Shown here piece after piece: positions 32,022-43,412 of a stretch of 64,000 nt of DNA; within the stretch, counting starts at the first letter, position 1, and each line of letters starts with the position of its first letter. A program made the translations under genes and the position numbers. Source of the DNA: Mycoplasmopsis iners ATCC 19705 (GTDB lineage Bacteria > Bacillota_I > Bacilli_A > Mycoplasmatales > Metamycoplasmataceae); the NCBI RefSeq assembly GCF_000701805.1, contig NZ_JNJW01000003.1:22526-86525 (forward strand), read 5' to 3'. The notes below the pieces were generated by a model, which saw only the letters and a program-made list of their open reading frames with translations, searched no databases and was not told the DNA's origin.

Positions 32022-32250
32022 TTTAATCAATGAAATTGATGAAATTGATTATTTAATTGATTTATTTGAAAACTATCAGGATTTCTTAACACAAACTCAA
32101 AAACAAGCATTTATGCTTTACTTTTATGAAAACTTGTCTTATCAAGAAATAGCTAATGAAACAGCTACTACAAGAAGCGCAGCTTATGACAGTGTTAAGA
32201 AAGCAATTCAAAACTTAAAAAAAATTGGAGCTAAATTAAAACACAAATAA
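32008..32250 (+). CDS. ylxM: YlxM/p13-like HTH protein, SRP-associated
   Basis: 80 residues. A sigma-70 region-4-like helix-turn-helix: LTQTQKQAFMLYFYENLSYQ then EIANETATTRSAAYDSVKKA. YlxM of Firmicutes is encoded next to ffh or ftsY and acts with the SRP; the overlap with ftsY here supports that. It is shorter than the usual 105-110 residues. Confidence 0.88.
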   Translation: MKQINLINEIDEIDYLIDLFENYQDFLTQTQKQAFMLYFYENLSYQEIANETATTRSAAYDSVKKAIQNLKKIGAKLKHK

Positions 32251-32318
32251 AATAATTGTAAAATTGACTTTTTTCTATATAATAATGATACTTTTTTCGA
32301 TGAATTAGAGGAGGAAAT

Positions 32319-32471
32319 ATGCCAAGAGAAGGATTTACATTAGCTTGCACAGAATGTAAAAATGAAAATTACATCAGCAAAAAAAACAAAAAGAATAATC
32401 CAGAAAAAATTGAAATTTCTAAATTCTGCAACACATGTAGAAAACAAACAAATCACAAAGAAAAGAAATAA
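32319..32471 (+). CDS. rpmG: 50S ribosomal protein L33
   Basis: 50 residues starting [20 protein letters not shown]; start after AGAGGAGG. Both zinc-binding pairs are present (CTEC and CNTC). It is preceded by a TATAAT-like box about 40 nt upstream and followed by its own terminator. Confidence 0.95.
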   Translation: MPREGFTLACTECKNENYISKKNKKNNPEKIEISKFCNTCRKQTNHKEKK

Positions 32472-32485
32472 TTCTAATAATTATC

Positions 32486-32509
32486 AAAGCTCCTTATGGA
32501 GCTTTTATT
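32486..32509 (+). terminator. Terminator of rpmG
   Basis: AAAGCTCC, loop TTAT, GGAGCTTT, then a T-rich tail. Confidence 0.88.
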
Positions 32510-32529
32510 TTTGCTTTTGGGGGCGAATA

Positions 32530-32623
32530 CTTTCCAAGTTTGCAAATTGAAAATGCCTAATATTGCTTATTCATAGTAATATTTGGCATTTTTGCTTTCT
32601 TAAATTACACACATAGAATTAAT
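32530..32623 (+). repeat. Transposon end repeat (copy C), solo
   Basis: CTTTCCAAGTTTGCAAATTG, then a hairpin AAATGCCTAATATT/AATATTTGGCATTT, then AAATTACACACATAGAATTA. Same architecture as 11031-11123 and 25086-25181, with a changed hairpin sequence but conserved pairing. No partner end is seen nearby. Confidence 0.75.
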
Positions 32624-32681
32624 GGATCTATTTCGAATGCTAAATGAAATTTGGCCTATTAGCGACACAAAAGATGTAAAA

Positions 32682-32704
32682 AAATCTCACAAATGTGAGA
32701 TTTT
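32682..32704 (-). terminator. Terminator of the nuclease/ABC-transporter operon
   Basis: AAATCTCAC, loop ATTT on the minus strand, GTGAGATTT, then TTTT. Confidence 0.85.
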
Positions 32705-32708
32705 AAAA

Positions 32709-33569
32709 TTACGCAGCAAATTTAGGGTTTGATTGGCTTTTTACATATACAAAAGCTGTTGATGAAGTAACGATTAAGTTGATTGCTATTAAGAAGTAAG
32801 CTCACCATCTGCCTTGACTCTTGATTTTTGGTGCGTCTAAATTTGAATCAACAATGTTTTTCATTTGAATGTATGAGAAACTTGAAGTTCTTGCGACTGT
32901 GAAAATTAAAAGTGTTAAAGCAACAATTATCAAAGTTAAGGCGGTAGCTACTATTCCATATATGAAGTTAACTTTAAATAATGAAATTAATTTTCAAATT
33001 GAAATGATAATTAAACTCATGAACACAACAAGGAATACTATATAAGCTGTGAAAGCAACTAGTATTGCTGATGATTTAACTTCAAATAATAAATATGATA
33101 ATTCTTTTTCTTTAGCTTTATCAATTAATAGATAAATTGTGTTAGTAAAGAATTTTGAGAAATAATATCCTGTTTCTCTTAAAAATGTATGGTCTTTAGC
33201 TGTTTTAGCTAGGCCTTTATAAAGGTCATATCTAGAACCATTTTCCATAAGGAATCATGCCGCTAATAACATGATTAAGAATGTAATTAAAAGAGCGACA
33301 ATTGGGAAAAAGTTTCCTTTAATTAAATCTCTAATATTGTATTTATTACGAACACCTGGTTTAACTAAAGAAGCTGTTTTATTGTGTTTTTCACTAACAG
33401 AAGTTTCTTGAACAGATTGTGTAGTTACTTGTTCTTTTGTGCCTTGTTCTTCGTCTAGCTTTGTTGTTTTTTGAATTGGTTGTTCTAAAATTAATTGCTC
33501 ATTAACAAAGTAGTCTTGACCATGATTGCTATCTGCTCAGAATTTATGAATATTTTTACGATTATCCAT
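32709..33569 (-). CDS. Integral membrane protein of the nuclease/ABC operon
   Basis: 286 residues, not recognised. About 95 cytoplasmic, charged residues precede four strongly hydrophobic helices (FFPIVALLITFLIMLLAAWF near residue 98; VAFTAYIVFLVVFMSLIIIS; GIVATALTLIIVALTLLIF; YFLIAINLIVTSSTAFVYV). Its start overlaps the end of the upstream lipoprotein gene by 8 nt, making it the last gene of an eight-gene unit. It may help assemble or anchor the uptake complex; this is inference from position. Confidence 0.8.
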
Positions 33570-34941
33570 TATTTGCCTCGCTATTTGTGTTATTAGCATT
33601 TAATTTGAATAATTTTAGAAGTTCTAAAATGTGTTGGTTGTTTGGTTCTGAGTTAGCAATAAAGTCCCTTGCGATATTTGATCTAATTCATGATGAATCG
33701 CTACTTGCTCATTTAATTTTAGCGCTTGATTCTAAGCTGCTGTAGTTGGCATCTCCATAATTTACTTCTTGTTTATTAGCATCTAACAAGGTTGGGTTGT
33801 ATGTTCAATCACTTTGGAAAATATCTTTAGTGTAAACTGGCATATTTTCTAAAGTAAATTCATATGTTTTGGCATCTGTGTCTCTTTTACCTTTTTTGTA
33901 TTCGTTAACAATTTTGGCAATATCGTAGTAATCATATGAATCTGTTTCTTTGTTAAACACTTCTAAGAAATAAACTAAATTGTGGTTTGCTCTACTGTAA
34001 GCAACATTAACTTGAACGTTTTCTAAACCATTGTAATAAAGAATTGTAGCAAAAAATCTAGCAACATCTTGTGGTTGAGCACCATAATTGTCAATTCATT
34101 CATCTACTAAATCGTTAATTTTTTCTTCAACTACTGTTCTTGTTGTGACATCTAAACTTTCTAATTGTGAGTAATTTTTAACATTTTCTTCATTGTCAAA
34201 GAAAGTAGCTGGACTATTAAGGAATTCATTTCATTTTTCGCTGTCTTTTTCAACCACTTTGCTAAAGACTGTTTCTAATGAAACATCGCTAAATAATTCG
34301 CTTTTTCTTTCAAGTAAGAAGATTGATGGCATGGCTAATTGCATACCTTTTTCTTGTTGATAATTAAGTTTTAAACCGTGGTTTAAAGCATAATTAAACA
34401 TATTTAATAATTTTTCTCTGGTTGTCTTACCAGCATTATATTTTTCGTTAAATTTATTCAAGAAGTATGAATAAATTTTGTCATCTGATTTGTACATTAA
34501 AGAAATTGGTTGACCTGTAATTGAACCATTAGCATTTTCTTTAAGTAAAACATTGTAATTTGTGATGGCTAAATAATTAAATGGTGTATTTTTGAAGAAA
34601 TAATTCAACACTTTTAAGCCATCTTTACTTGATTTAAATTTATTTAATTCAGTTGTTTGTAATTTAGTACTGTCTCATTTTAATGTTGTATAGCTATTTG
34701 GATCATAGTCAATAAACATTGAGTGATATTTAATTAAGTCTGATAAATATCTTTGTGCTGAATCGGCTTGTGGATTAACAGTGTAATAATCTGCTTTTAA
34801 TTTAATAGGGAATGTTTTGGCATATTTGGCAATGTATTTAATGTTTGGATCAACAGTTAATAAACAAGAAGAAGCAATAATTGGTGTAGTTGCTGAAGCA
34901 ACTAAGCCAACTGGAATAAGTAATTTTTTAATTTTTTTCAT
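33562..34941 (-). CDS. Lipoprotein of the nuclease/ABC operon
   Basis: 459 residues with a clear signal peptide and lipobox ending SSC (Cys about residue 25). The mature part is rich in Lys and aromatic residues with no recognisable enzyme motif (for example SDWTYNPTLLDANKQEVNYG). Exposed on the outer face, it probably belongs to the same surface complex as the nuclease and substrate-binding lipoproteins of the operon. Start 34941 follows GGGGGAGCG. Confidence 0.82.
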
Positions 34942-34951
34942 TCGCTCCCCC

Positions 34952-35233
34952 TTATAAGATTGCATTGTAGTTTCAACTTTTGAAACCAGCGTAGCAAATA
35001 TATGATCCCATTAAAATAATTACTATTGATAATGCCACACCACCAATTGCATATGAACGTTCTACACGAGCATTACTTAACATTTCTTGTGGTAAAACGG
35101 CGTAATCACGATAAACTCTTAAAATAAATTCAGCATTAGAAATAATAATTGAACAAAGTATTAAGGCGATGATGGCAGCAATTAAAAGAATTAATCAAAA
35201 AATTGTTTTGGTTTTGATATTGGCTTTTTTCAT
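34952..35233 (-). CDS. Small two-helix membrane protein
   Basis: 93 residues, with UGA read as Trp near the end (KSWNYNAIL). Helices at IFWLILLIAAIIALILCSII and YAIGGVALSIVIILMGSYI, with a loop ERSYAIGG between. It sits between permease 2 and the lipoprotein with 2-10 nt spacing. No homologue is recognised. Confidence 0.75.
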
Positions 35234-35235
35234 AT

Positions 35236-36216
35236 CTATCCTTTAATTGTGCTTCCTTGTCTTGAAATTGATGCCATAATACGTTTTCTAAATAATAAGT
35301 AGAAACCAAACATTGGCGCAATAGCTAGTAAAGCACCTGCCATTTTAACACTTTGTAATAAGTACTCTGAACCATCGATTTCTTCTTTACCAACCGAGAA
35401 TAATCATAATGAAAGAACTTGGAAGTTTCCGTTTGAAACTAATGATGGTCATAAGTATGAGTTTCATGAAGCTAATGCTGTAAGAATAACAACTGTTAAG
35501 GTTGTTGGCGAAATCATTGGCACTGCGATTTTAAAGAAATATTTAGCACCAACAGCACCATCAACTGTAGCAACTTCTTTAAGTCTATTAGGAATCGCTG
35601 AGAAAGCATTTCTAAACATTAAAGCACTAAAGATTGAAGCAATGAATGGTAAGGAGATTATCGTAACCATACCCGTAAAGTAATTATTGATATGTGTAGT
35701 ATTGTTTAAAATTGAAATAACTCTGTATTGACCTGATAATAAAGCAACTTCCGGTAATACTAAAAGTGCTATAAAAAAGCTTCAAATAACATTTTTAAAT
35801 TTTCAATTTTTAAGTGAGAATGCATAACCACCTAACATTGTGATAAATGTTTTAACAACTATTGAGAATAAAACGTTAATAAATGTTAAAACAAATGCAT
35901 CGCCATACTTTGTTCCTGAGTTAGATGTGCTAGCCGCAGTAACAAAGTTTTTTCAAACTCATTCTTTCGGTATTAAAGAGAATGAAGTTTTAAGTAAGTC
36001 TGATTGTTCTTTAGGCATTAAAGAAATCATAACCATAAAGAAGAATGGGAATAAGATAACTAATGCAAAAAGTACTAAACCAAATAATTTAAGGCTAAAG
36101 CCTAAAACCATTAATGATATTCTTGTTTCGTGGACTTGTTGAGCTGTGTTTTCTTTATTTTTTCTTAGCTTGATATTCGATCATCACTTTCGAATTCTTA
36201 ATCCGATTTCAAACAT
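35236..36216 (-). CDS. ABC transporter permease 2 (carbohydrate/nucleoside type)
   Basis: 326 residues with six helices. The EAA loop NRLKEVATVDGAVGAKYFFK (about residue 232) is of the MalG/UgpE class, which pairs with a MalF/UgpA-type partner. An N-terminal extension of about 50 charged residues precedes helix 1. The start at 36216 follows AAAGGAG and lies inside permease 1 for 62 nt. Confidence 0.9.
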
Positions 36217-37225
36217 TGAATTCTCCTTTGTTTAATGATACTTTTAGAATTGTATTAAATCCACCACGAATTAATGAAGAGTAACAAACTCCTATTAAGA
36301 ATAAGGCTAAGGCAGCAGAACCAGCATATGGATAATTACCACCTTTGGTAAATTTATACACATAAAGCATTAATGATGAAGCACCATTAATAACAGCTGC
36401 GTCTGGTTGGTTGTTAAAGATAGCTAATGGGAACACTTTAATACCATTAATGATACCCATTGTAATAAGGAATGTTGTTGTTGGCTTAATTGCTGGTAAG
36501 GTAATTGTAAAGAATTGTTTTACATTACCAATACCATCGATCGAAGCTGAACGATAAAGGTTTTTGTCAACTGACAACATAGCAGTTGTTGCGATTAAGA
36601 CATTAAATGCTAAACCACTTCAAACACCTTGTGTAATGATTGGTAATAATGCTCTAAGTGAGAATTGATCTCCAGATTCTAATCATCCATATGTACCTAA
36701 ATTAAATACTGTGTTAACAACACCTGATGGTGAGTAAACTTGCATAAAGAATAACGAAACAGCAACAGCACTGGTCATATATGGTAAGAAGAAAATTGTT
36801 TGTCAAAATCCTCTTAATCTTTTATTAATAACATTAGCAATTAATGAACTTATTAATAAAGAAATCATCATTACAAATGGTAAAACAATTAGCCCGTAAA
36901 TAATAGAGTTTCTAAAACCTACGGCAAAGGCTGGGTCAGCTAAAACATCTTTAAAGTTTTCAAATGTAAAATAAGATGACCCTGATGGTGTTTCTTTAAA
37001 AAAGGCATTCTTAATATTAAGGAATAAAGGTGTCAATGTAAAGAAACAAATAACCAAAATCATTGGTAATAACATTGAAATTGGTTTGTAGGCTGCAACT
37101 GGTTTCTCAATAATTGAGCCTGATAATGATTGTGCTTTATTTTGTGATTGTTTTGTAGCACTATATTTGTATAAAAATGGTAATTTTAGTGAAATTTTTG
37201 CTCATAAATTATTACTTAATTTCAT
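36155..37225 (-). CDS. ABC transporter permease 1 (carbohydrate/nucleoside type)
   Basis: 356 residues. MalF/UgpA class; the EAA loop is LYRSASIDGIGNVKQFFTIT near residue 220. UGA as Trp carries the frame through NVWNRIKNSKVMIEYQAKKK to a stop at 36155, a 62-nt overlap with permease 2, so the two should be made in equal amounts. The start at 37225 overlaps the ATPase gene end by 14 nt. Confidence 0.88.
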
Positions 37226-39320
37226 TGTAATTTACTCTTCTTTCAGTTAACTCGTCAAACAAGTGAAGACGGTCACTTGGAACATCAAAGTAAATAGTAT
37301 CGCCGACTTTGTAATTTAGACGATTGTCAATTAAGAAGTTAGCATCGTTGTTGTCTGCTAATTTAACAATTAATTTACTTTCTTTACCAAAGTTTTCAAC
37401 TGCTTTTACAATTCCACTAAATCTTCCGGTGTTATCTTCTCTAACAATAAAGTCTTCAGCACGTACGCCCACTGCGAATGTTGCTTCAGTTTTACCTTCG
37501 ATTTGAATATTTTTAATTACGTTACCATAAATGTTTAATTCACCATTTTTGTATGTTCCTGGTAACATAGCCATTTCAGGCATACCTAAGAAACGAGCCA
37601 CAAATTTGTTTTTTGGATGTCTATAAAGTTCCATTGGTGAACCAATTTGTTGTACTTTTGCCATAGACATACATACAACAATGTCACTAATTGACATAGC
37701 TTCTTCCTGATCGTGAGTAACGAAAACAGTTGTAATACCAAGTTTTTGTTGAATTTCACGGATTCATTGACGAGTAGAAATACGTAATTTAGCATCAAGG
37801 TTAGATAATGGTTCATCCATTAAAAGAATTTGTGGTTTCTTAACTATAGCACGTGCGATAGCCACACGTTGTTGTTGTCCACCAGAAAGTCTTGTTGGTT
37901 TCTTTTGTAAAATAGGTAAAATTTCAACTCTTTTAGCAACTTCAAGAACTTCTTCGTGAATTGCTTTTCTAATAGTAATTAAATCTTTACTTAATTCAGC
38001 AATTTGATCTCTATCTTCATTTGATAAAGGAGCATTTTTAAGTTTTTTATCTTCAAGCATAACATTTGCTAAATTGTATTTAACTTCAACTTCTTTTAAA
38101 GCTTTATTGAAGTTCTTTAATGCTCAATGGCTGAAGTATTTGTTATTACGTTTTAATTGTTCTAAACTGTCGTGTGAATTTTCATCACTTGCAGCTTTAA
38201 GATTTTGTGAATTATATTGTTGTTTAGCTTCAGCTAAAGCTAATTTTTTTTCTTTAATTATTGTTCCATACTTAGCAATAGCTTTGGCTTGGTTATTGTA
38301 GTATTTGTAGAACAATAAGTTTTTCATTAATTTGTTTTCAAGTCTCAATAAATTAAGTCTTGCTTCAATTGAAGCTTGAGCTGATTTAACTAAAGATAAT
38401 TCATTAATTTTTGCTTGTACTACATCGATTAATTCTTGTGCATGTTCTTGGTTTTTAGGTTTAATTCTCTTAAGGTCTTCTTTTGAAATAAAGCTTAAAT
38501 CTAAATCATCACCATTTGAACGAACGTATTCACCGCTGTTCTTAAGAATTTGCATTTCTTCCATTAAACCATTTCTTTTTTCTGCATATGATTTTTTAAG
38601 ACTTTCTAAGCCTTTAAGAACTTCTTTAGATACTGATGATAAAGCAGCTGAATAGTGAACTTTTGACATTTTGTATTCAGTAGTTGCTTTTTCAAGGTCT
38701 TTTTTCATTTCGATTAACTTGTTGGTTAATTCTAATGAAGTTTCACGACCAATTCTCTTATAAATATTTCATAATGATCTTAAATTATTAATTTCTTGAT
38801 CACTTGCGCCTAATGATTTTAAGTAAACATATTTAATTTCATTAAAGGCTGTATTTCTTTTGAAAATAACTTTGTTTTGTCATTCTAAATCGTTTTTAAG
38901 TGGAAATGCGATATTTGCATAAACACTCATGTGTGGGTAAAGAGCATAGTTTTGGAACACAAAACCTAATTTTCTTTGTTGAGGAGGTAATTTTGTAACA
39001 TCTTTTCCTCTAAAGTAAACATTCCCACTAGTAATAGTTAATAAACCAGAAATAGCGTTCAAAGTTGTAGTTTTACCTGAACCAGACGGACCTAAAAGTG
39101 TAACTAATGATCCTTCTGGAATTGAGAAACTAACATCATCAACAGCTAATGTTTCACCAAAGTCGATAAAAACGTTTTTTAATTCGATAGCTGGATAATG
39201 TTTTCTATTTTGAACATCATTGATTTTTTCAATCAATCTTTGTAATTCTTGTTCATCAACATTATTGTATTTAGAATAATTACTTTTAATTAAACTGTTA
39301 ATTTTATTAAAAAGTTTCAT
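37212..39320 (-). CDS. ABC transporter ATPase with about 290-residue insertion
   Basis: 702 residues against about 370 for MsmK/UgpC relatives. Walker [10 protein letters not shown] and Q-loop [20 protein letters not shown] occupy the N-terminal part (after a 40-residue charged extension). Then comes roughly 290 residues of charged, helix-forming sequence ([20 protein letters not shown] and so on) before signature [15 protein letters not shown], Walker [14 protein letters not shown]-loop [10 protein letters not shown] and a C-terminal TOBE region. The insertion sits between Q-loop and signature, the helical subdomain that contacts permeases. Similar but smaller insertions occur in other mycoplasma sugar ATPases and in potA here. 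Confidence 0.93.
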
Positions 39321-39363
39321 ATTATCCTTTGATTGTTTTTTGTATTTTGTTTTAAAGAATAGC

Positions 39364-40995
39364 TTAATTGCTATTGTTTCTAGTTAATTTTTCTTTCAAT
39401 TGTATTTGTTTTGATTTCAAGTGGTTGTAAATACCTTGGTTGTAAAGGTTTTCTTCACTATCTTTTCATAAGAAATCTCATGAGTTAGATGGTTTTTCTA
39501 TATAAATACCAGTTGAAACTCCATTGGGGTTAGTAAAGTTTTTGTAGAAACCTCTCTTGTTTTCAATAGCATCATTAAACGCATCTGCTATGCCTGGGAT
39601 TGTGTAATACAATGAATCAGTCGGTGTTACTGCTAAGAATTTATCCTTAGAAATTAATGGCAATGTTAAACCACTATTAACTAATTCCACTGTATATGAA
39701 TATTTTCATCCTTCTCCAAAGAAGAAGTCACCTAAATATCTACCAAATGAATCTTTGCCGGTTCCACCTACAGTGAAAATTCTAATAGGTGTACCTTTTT
39801 TAAAGTTTTTCTTGGCAAATTGTGAAGGTAATTCTGCGTATTGGTATTCGAATGGTGTTGAGTTTTTTCCTCCAACATTCTTTTCAGGAGTATCCATGCC
39901 TTCGATTCTTAATTTAAATAAAGCACGTCCCTCGTCATCAGGTTCTGTTTTGCCTGAAGTAATGTCTGATTGGAATTGTTCTCATTTAGGGTGGTCTGGA
40001 GTTACTGTATCAGCCAATCTGAATTTTAAAGTATCTCCGTCAGATCAAGAATCGATTATTGCATCAACGTAGATTCCTTTATTGAGTTCTCAATCCACAT
40101 AAACTTGTTTTGCGATTGATTCATCAAACTTTGTACTAATGGTGCTTGGCAATGTTCAAGTGATTGTAATATCTTTAGTTAAAGATAAATCTGGTCTAAG
40201 CAAAGGAACTCAAGCTCCATCGATTAATTTAAAAGTTTGATATTTGAATTTTCTTTGTGTAGAAAATGTTTCATTAGCTTCAGTGGTTGTTTCATTTATA
40301 TCCCTATCTGTTACTAATTTATTTGAAATGTACTTAGCCATGTAAGTATTGTTGGCTTTGTCATTTTCGTTTGTGGTAAAAACAACAAATTTACTTTGAA
40401 CTTTTGAAGATGGCAAGTAATAATCATTAATACTAAAACCTTCTGATGTTTGAACATCTAATCTTAAGTTTGCAAATTTGCTCTTAATTTCACTTGATTC
40501 AGCTGATGAAACATTTTCGCCTAAACCTAATACTTGTTTTTCATAATAATTTCCAATTTTGTATTTGGTATTTGTGTAATACAAGTTTTTGTAAATAATT
40601 TTTTGGTTGTTTTTAATTTCACTTATTTGATATTTATCAATTATTTCTTCATAACTTGAATCTAATAATCCACCAATTTTAATTGATGAATCACTAAATT
40701 TGTTAGTTGTTGATGGTGCTACTAAGTCTAGTACATATTTTTTTTGGATTGTTCCATTGTTATAATCCAAAACAACACTTTCAGGAGTTGTGGCTCCAAT
40801 ACCTAGAACACCTTCTATTTTTGCACTAAATTCTGATTCAAGAAATCTGCTACTTATTACTGCATTTTCTGAAACATCATCTTTTTCAACGATTTCTAGT
40901 TGTGAATTGCCGCAAGAAGCAGCTAATAATATCGCTGAAACCGGCATAGTTGCAAAGGCTGAAGAAAGAAATAATTTTTTAAAATTAATTTTCAT
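39364..40995 (-). CDS. Surface lipoprotein nuclease, thermonuclease (SNase) type
   Basis: 543 residues. Signal peptide with lipobox LLAASC (Cys about residue 28). The C-terminal half carries an SNase-like domain: GDTLKFRLADTVTP, LRIEGMDTPEKN, FAKKNFKKG, and DSFGRYLGDFFFGEGW with VELVNSGLTLP, matching the Asp/Arg/Glu-containing strands of staphylococcal nuclease. M. hyopneumoniae mhp379 is a characterised surface nuclease encoded beside ABC genes in a similar way. It probably cuts host or external nucleic acid so the adjacent transporter can import products. Confidence 0.85.
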
Positions 40996-41014
40996 TTCTC
41001 CTCATTTCATAAAT

Positions 41015-41044
41015 AAACACGATAACGCAAGCGCTATCATGTTT
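41015..41044 (-). terminator. Hairpin between the two lipoprotein genes
   Basis: On the minus strand AAACATGATAGCG pairs with CGTTATCGTGTTT (two G.U pairs), without a long T run. It may attenuate expression or mark an RNA-processing point, letting the substrate-binding lipoprotein be made in excess. Confidence 0.5.
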
Positions 41045-41072
41045 AATTAAATTATATTATTAAATTTTATTT

Positions 41073-43412
41073 TTATTTGAAAATGGTTTGAGCAAGGCTA
41101 ACAATTTTATCAACAATTAATGTTTTGTAGTTACCTTGAACTGTACCATTTGCACTATTATAAATGTCTTGGCTTAATGATATGTAAACATTTTTAAGAG
41201 CGTTTCAAAAGTCATTTGATCTAGAGTCAGCAATTTCAGAGTAAGTTGTACTTGTACTTGCGCCATTTGATAATGCTATGAAATCATCCAATTGACGTTG
41301 AAGATATTTGTTCTTTTGTTCGCCCGCTGCTGTTTCAAAACCTTTAACAGGAACAATATATGATGCTGCTTTACCAAATACTTGAGATGGAGTGCCGGTT
41401 AATTCCTCTCCTCCAATTGTGAATGTTTCTTCTTGGTTAGATAAGAATCATTTCATAAACAATCTAGTTGCGTCATCTGTTTCTGAATTTGTATGAACAC
41501 CAATGATCGAAGGACCTTGAATGTAAACAACTTCTTTAGAATCTTCTTTTGTTCATTTTTTAGGAGCAGAAAGAGCGAATAATTCATTTTCATTCAAAAT
41601 AGATTCTGAACCTTTAGTTTCTAAGCTAGCAACACTTGAATATGTATCACCTAGATTTTTGTCTAGTTGTAAGAATGCTTCAAATTTAGCACCATCGGCA
41701 CCTTGGGTTCTAGAATTATATAGTGTACCAATGTGGAACATCTTGTCTGAAGCATTTGTTGCTATTTCCTTTAATTTTTCAATAGCTTTTGTGTTATTAG
41801 CATTAAGTATAATTACCATTGGATATTCGTTCTTATTACCTTCTGTTGCTTGTTCTGTTGCTTGAATTTTTTCAGCTGCTGCATCAAGATTAGCGTCTGT
41901 AGTTGTATCAAGTGAGAAGTAGCTGTATTTTTCATTGCTGTCATTAATAGCAGAATCCACATTAGTTGTTTTGTATAAACCGTTCATTAATCTATCATCT
42001 TTTGTTTCAAATCTAATAGATTTATCGTCTTTTTTATACAAGTTAGCTATAGTTTTAGCTGCATAGTACTCATTGTCACCATCTTTAACAACATAAACTT
42101 TTTTTGTTTGTCCGGCAGAAAAATTATAATTGTAACCTGATGTTGAACCAATACCAAAAGCGTAGTTATGAAGAATTTCTTCTGATGATGTATATTGACC
42201 ATTACCTTGAATTACAAGAGCACCAACTCCAATTGCTTCTCTAATTTTTTCGGTAATTTCAGTCATTTTACGCCCAATTTTAGAATTAATTCCCTTAATT
42301 CCATCATAATTTGCTTTGCTGTTAAGAACGCCATTGTCCTTAATATATTGTTTTGAAACAAAGAAATCTCTGTCCTTAGCATCTACCGCAGAATAAGCTA
42401 AAGTTTGAATGAAACCAGCAGCATCATCAACACCTAATACGTGAACTGGAGATTTTCTATCTTTTGCTTTTGCAAAGATTTTTTTAGCTTTAATTGAAAA
42501 GTCTAATAAATCTTTTCCAACTCTTAGTGTCTCATCCGTTACTGTATAACCTTCACCTAAAATTGCTTTAATTTCTTCGGCAGCAATTGGGTCACCTCAT
42601 TTTGTTCTAACGGTTTGTCTATCAGTTTTACCCGCTTCTTTAATAGCCGCATAATCACTAATAGTAATAGTTGCGCCATTAGCTTCCATTGTTTCTAAAA
42701 TGTATGAAAGAACTGGCGCATTTGTACCTAAAACATTAGTTGAGACCGCAGCTGGAATAACTCATGTTCCATTATTAACAATGTTTGATGTATTTGCATT
42801 TGACTTAGTAAAACTGTCAGTAAATACATCAAGTTTAACATTTAACATTCCATCTTCTTCAGTAGATAAGTTTAGCAACATTCCTTCACTAGCTAAGTAT
42901 GAAGCAACTGTTGGATAGTTAAAAATTAAACTAATCATTTGGCTTTGATTTTTAGATTTAATGTTATTTCTAATATAGTCTGCACCCGCGTCATATCCAC
43001 CTGATCCTAAAGATGTAATTTCAACGGGTTGATATACATTTACAAATTGTGTTAATTCAACAATTTCTTTTTCTTCTTCTTCGGTTTTTTCTGCTTTTGC
43101 TTTTAATTCTTCTAATCTAGCTTTTTTAGCAGTAGCTAAAGAGTTATATTTGGCTATAACACCTTCCAAAGCATTTCATTTATCTTTTCCTTGTGCGAAT
43201 GTAACACCAACTTTAACCTTATCTGTTTCTGTGTCGAAACGACCATTTTTAAGGAAATCATTTGCTAAAACATGATATCCGCCAGTAATTGGAGGAGTAA
43301 ATGGGTCATCATTCCCACCTTCTTGTGGAGCACAACCAGCACTCAATGCTAAAGGAGCAATTAATCCAGCTCCGGCTGTTAAAGAAAATAAAGTTTTTTT
43401 AATTTTATTCAT
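41073..43412 (-). CDS. P68/P80-type substrate-binding surface lipoprotein
   Basis: 779 residues. Lipobox LALSAGC (Cys about residue 27). It begins the mature protein with VKVGVTFAQGKDKWNALEGV and a coiled-coil KARLEELKAKAEKTEEEEKE, a pattern I associate with the hominis-group P68/P80 lipoproteins. The overall layout (EITSLGSGGYDAGADYIRNN, YIQGPSIIGVHTNSETDDA) is like an ABC binding protein. First gene of the eight-gene operon, so likely the capture subunit for products of the nuclease. Start after AGGCTT; no clear AGGAGG. Confidence 0.82.
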
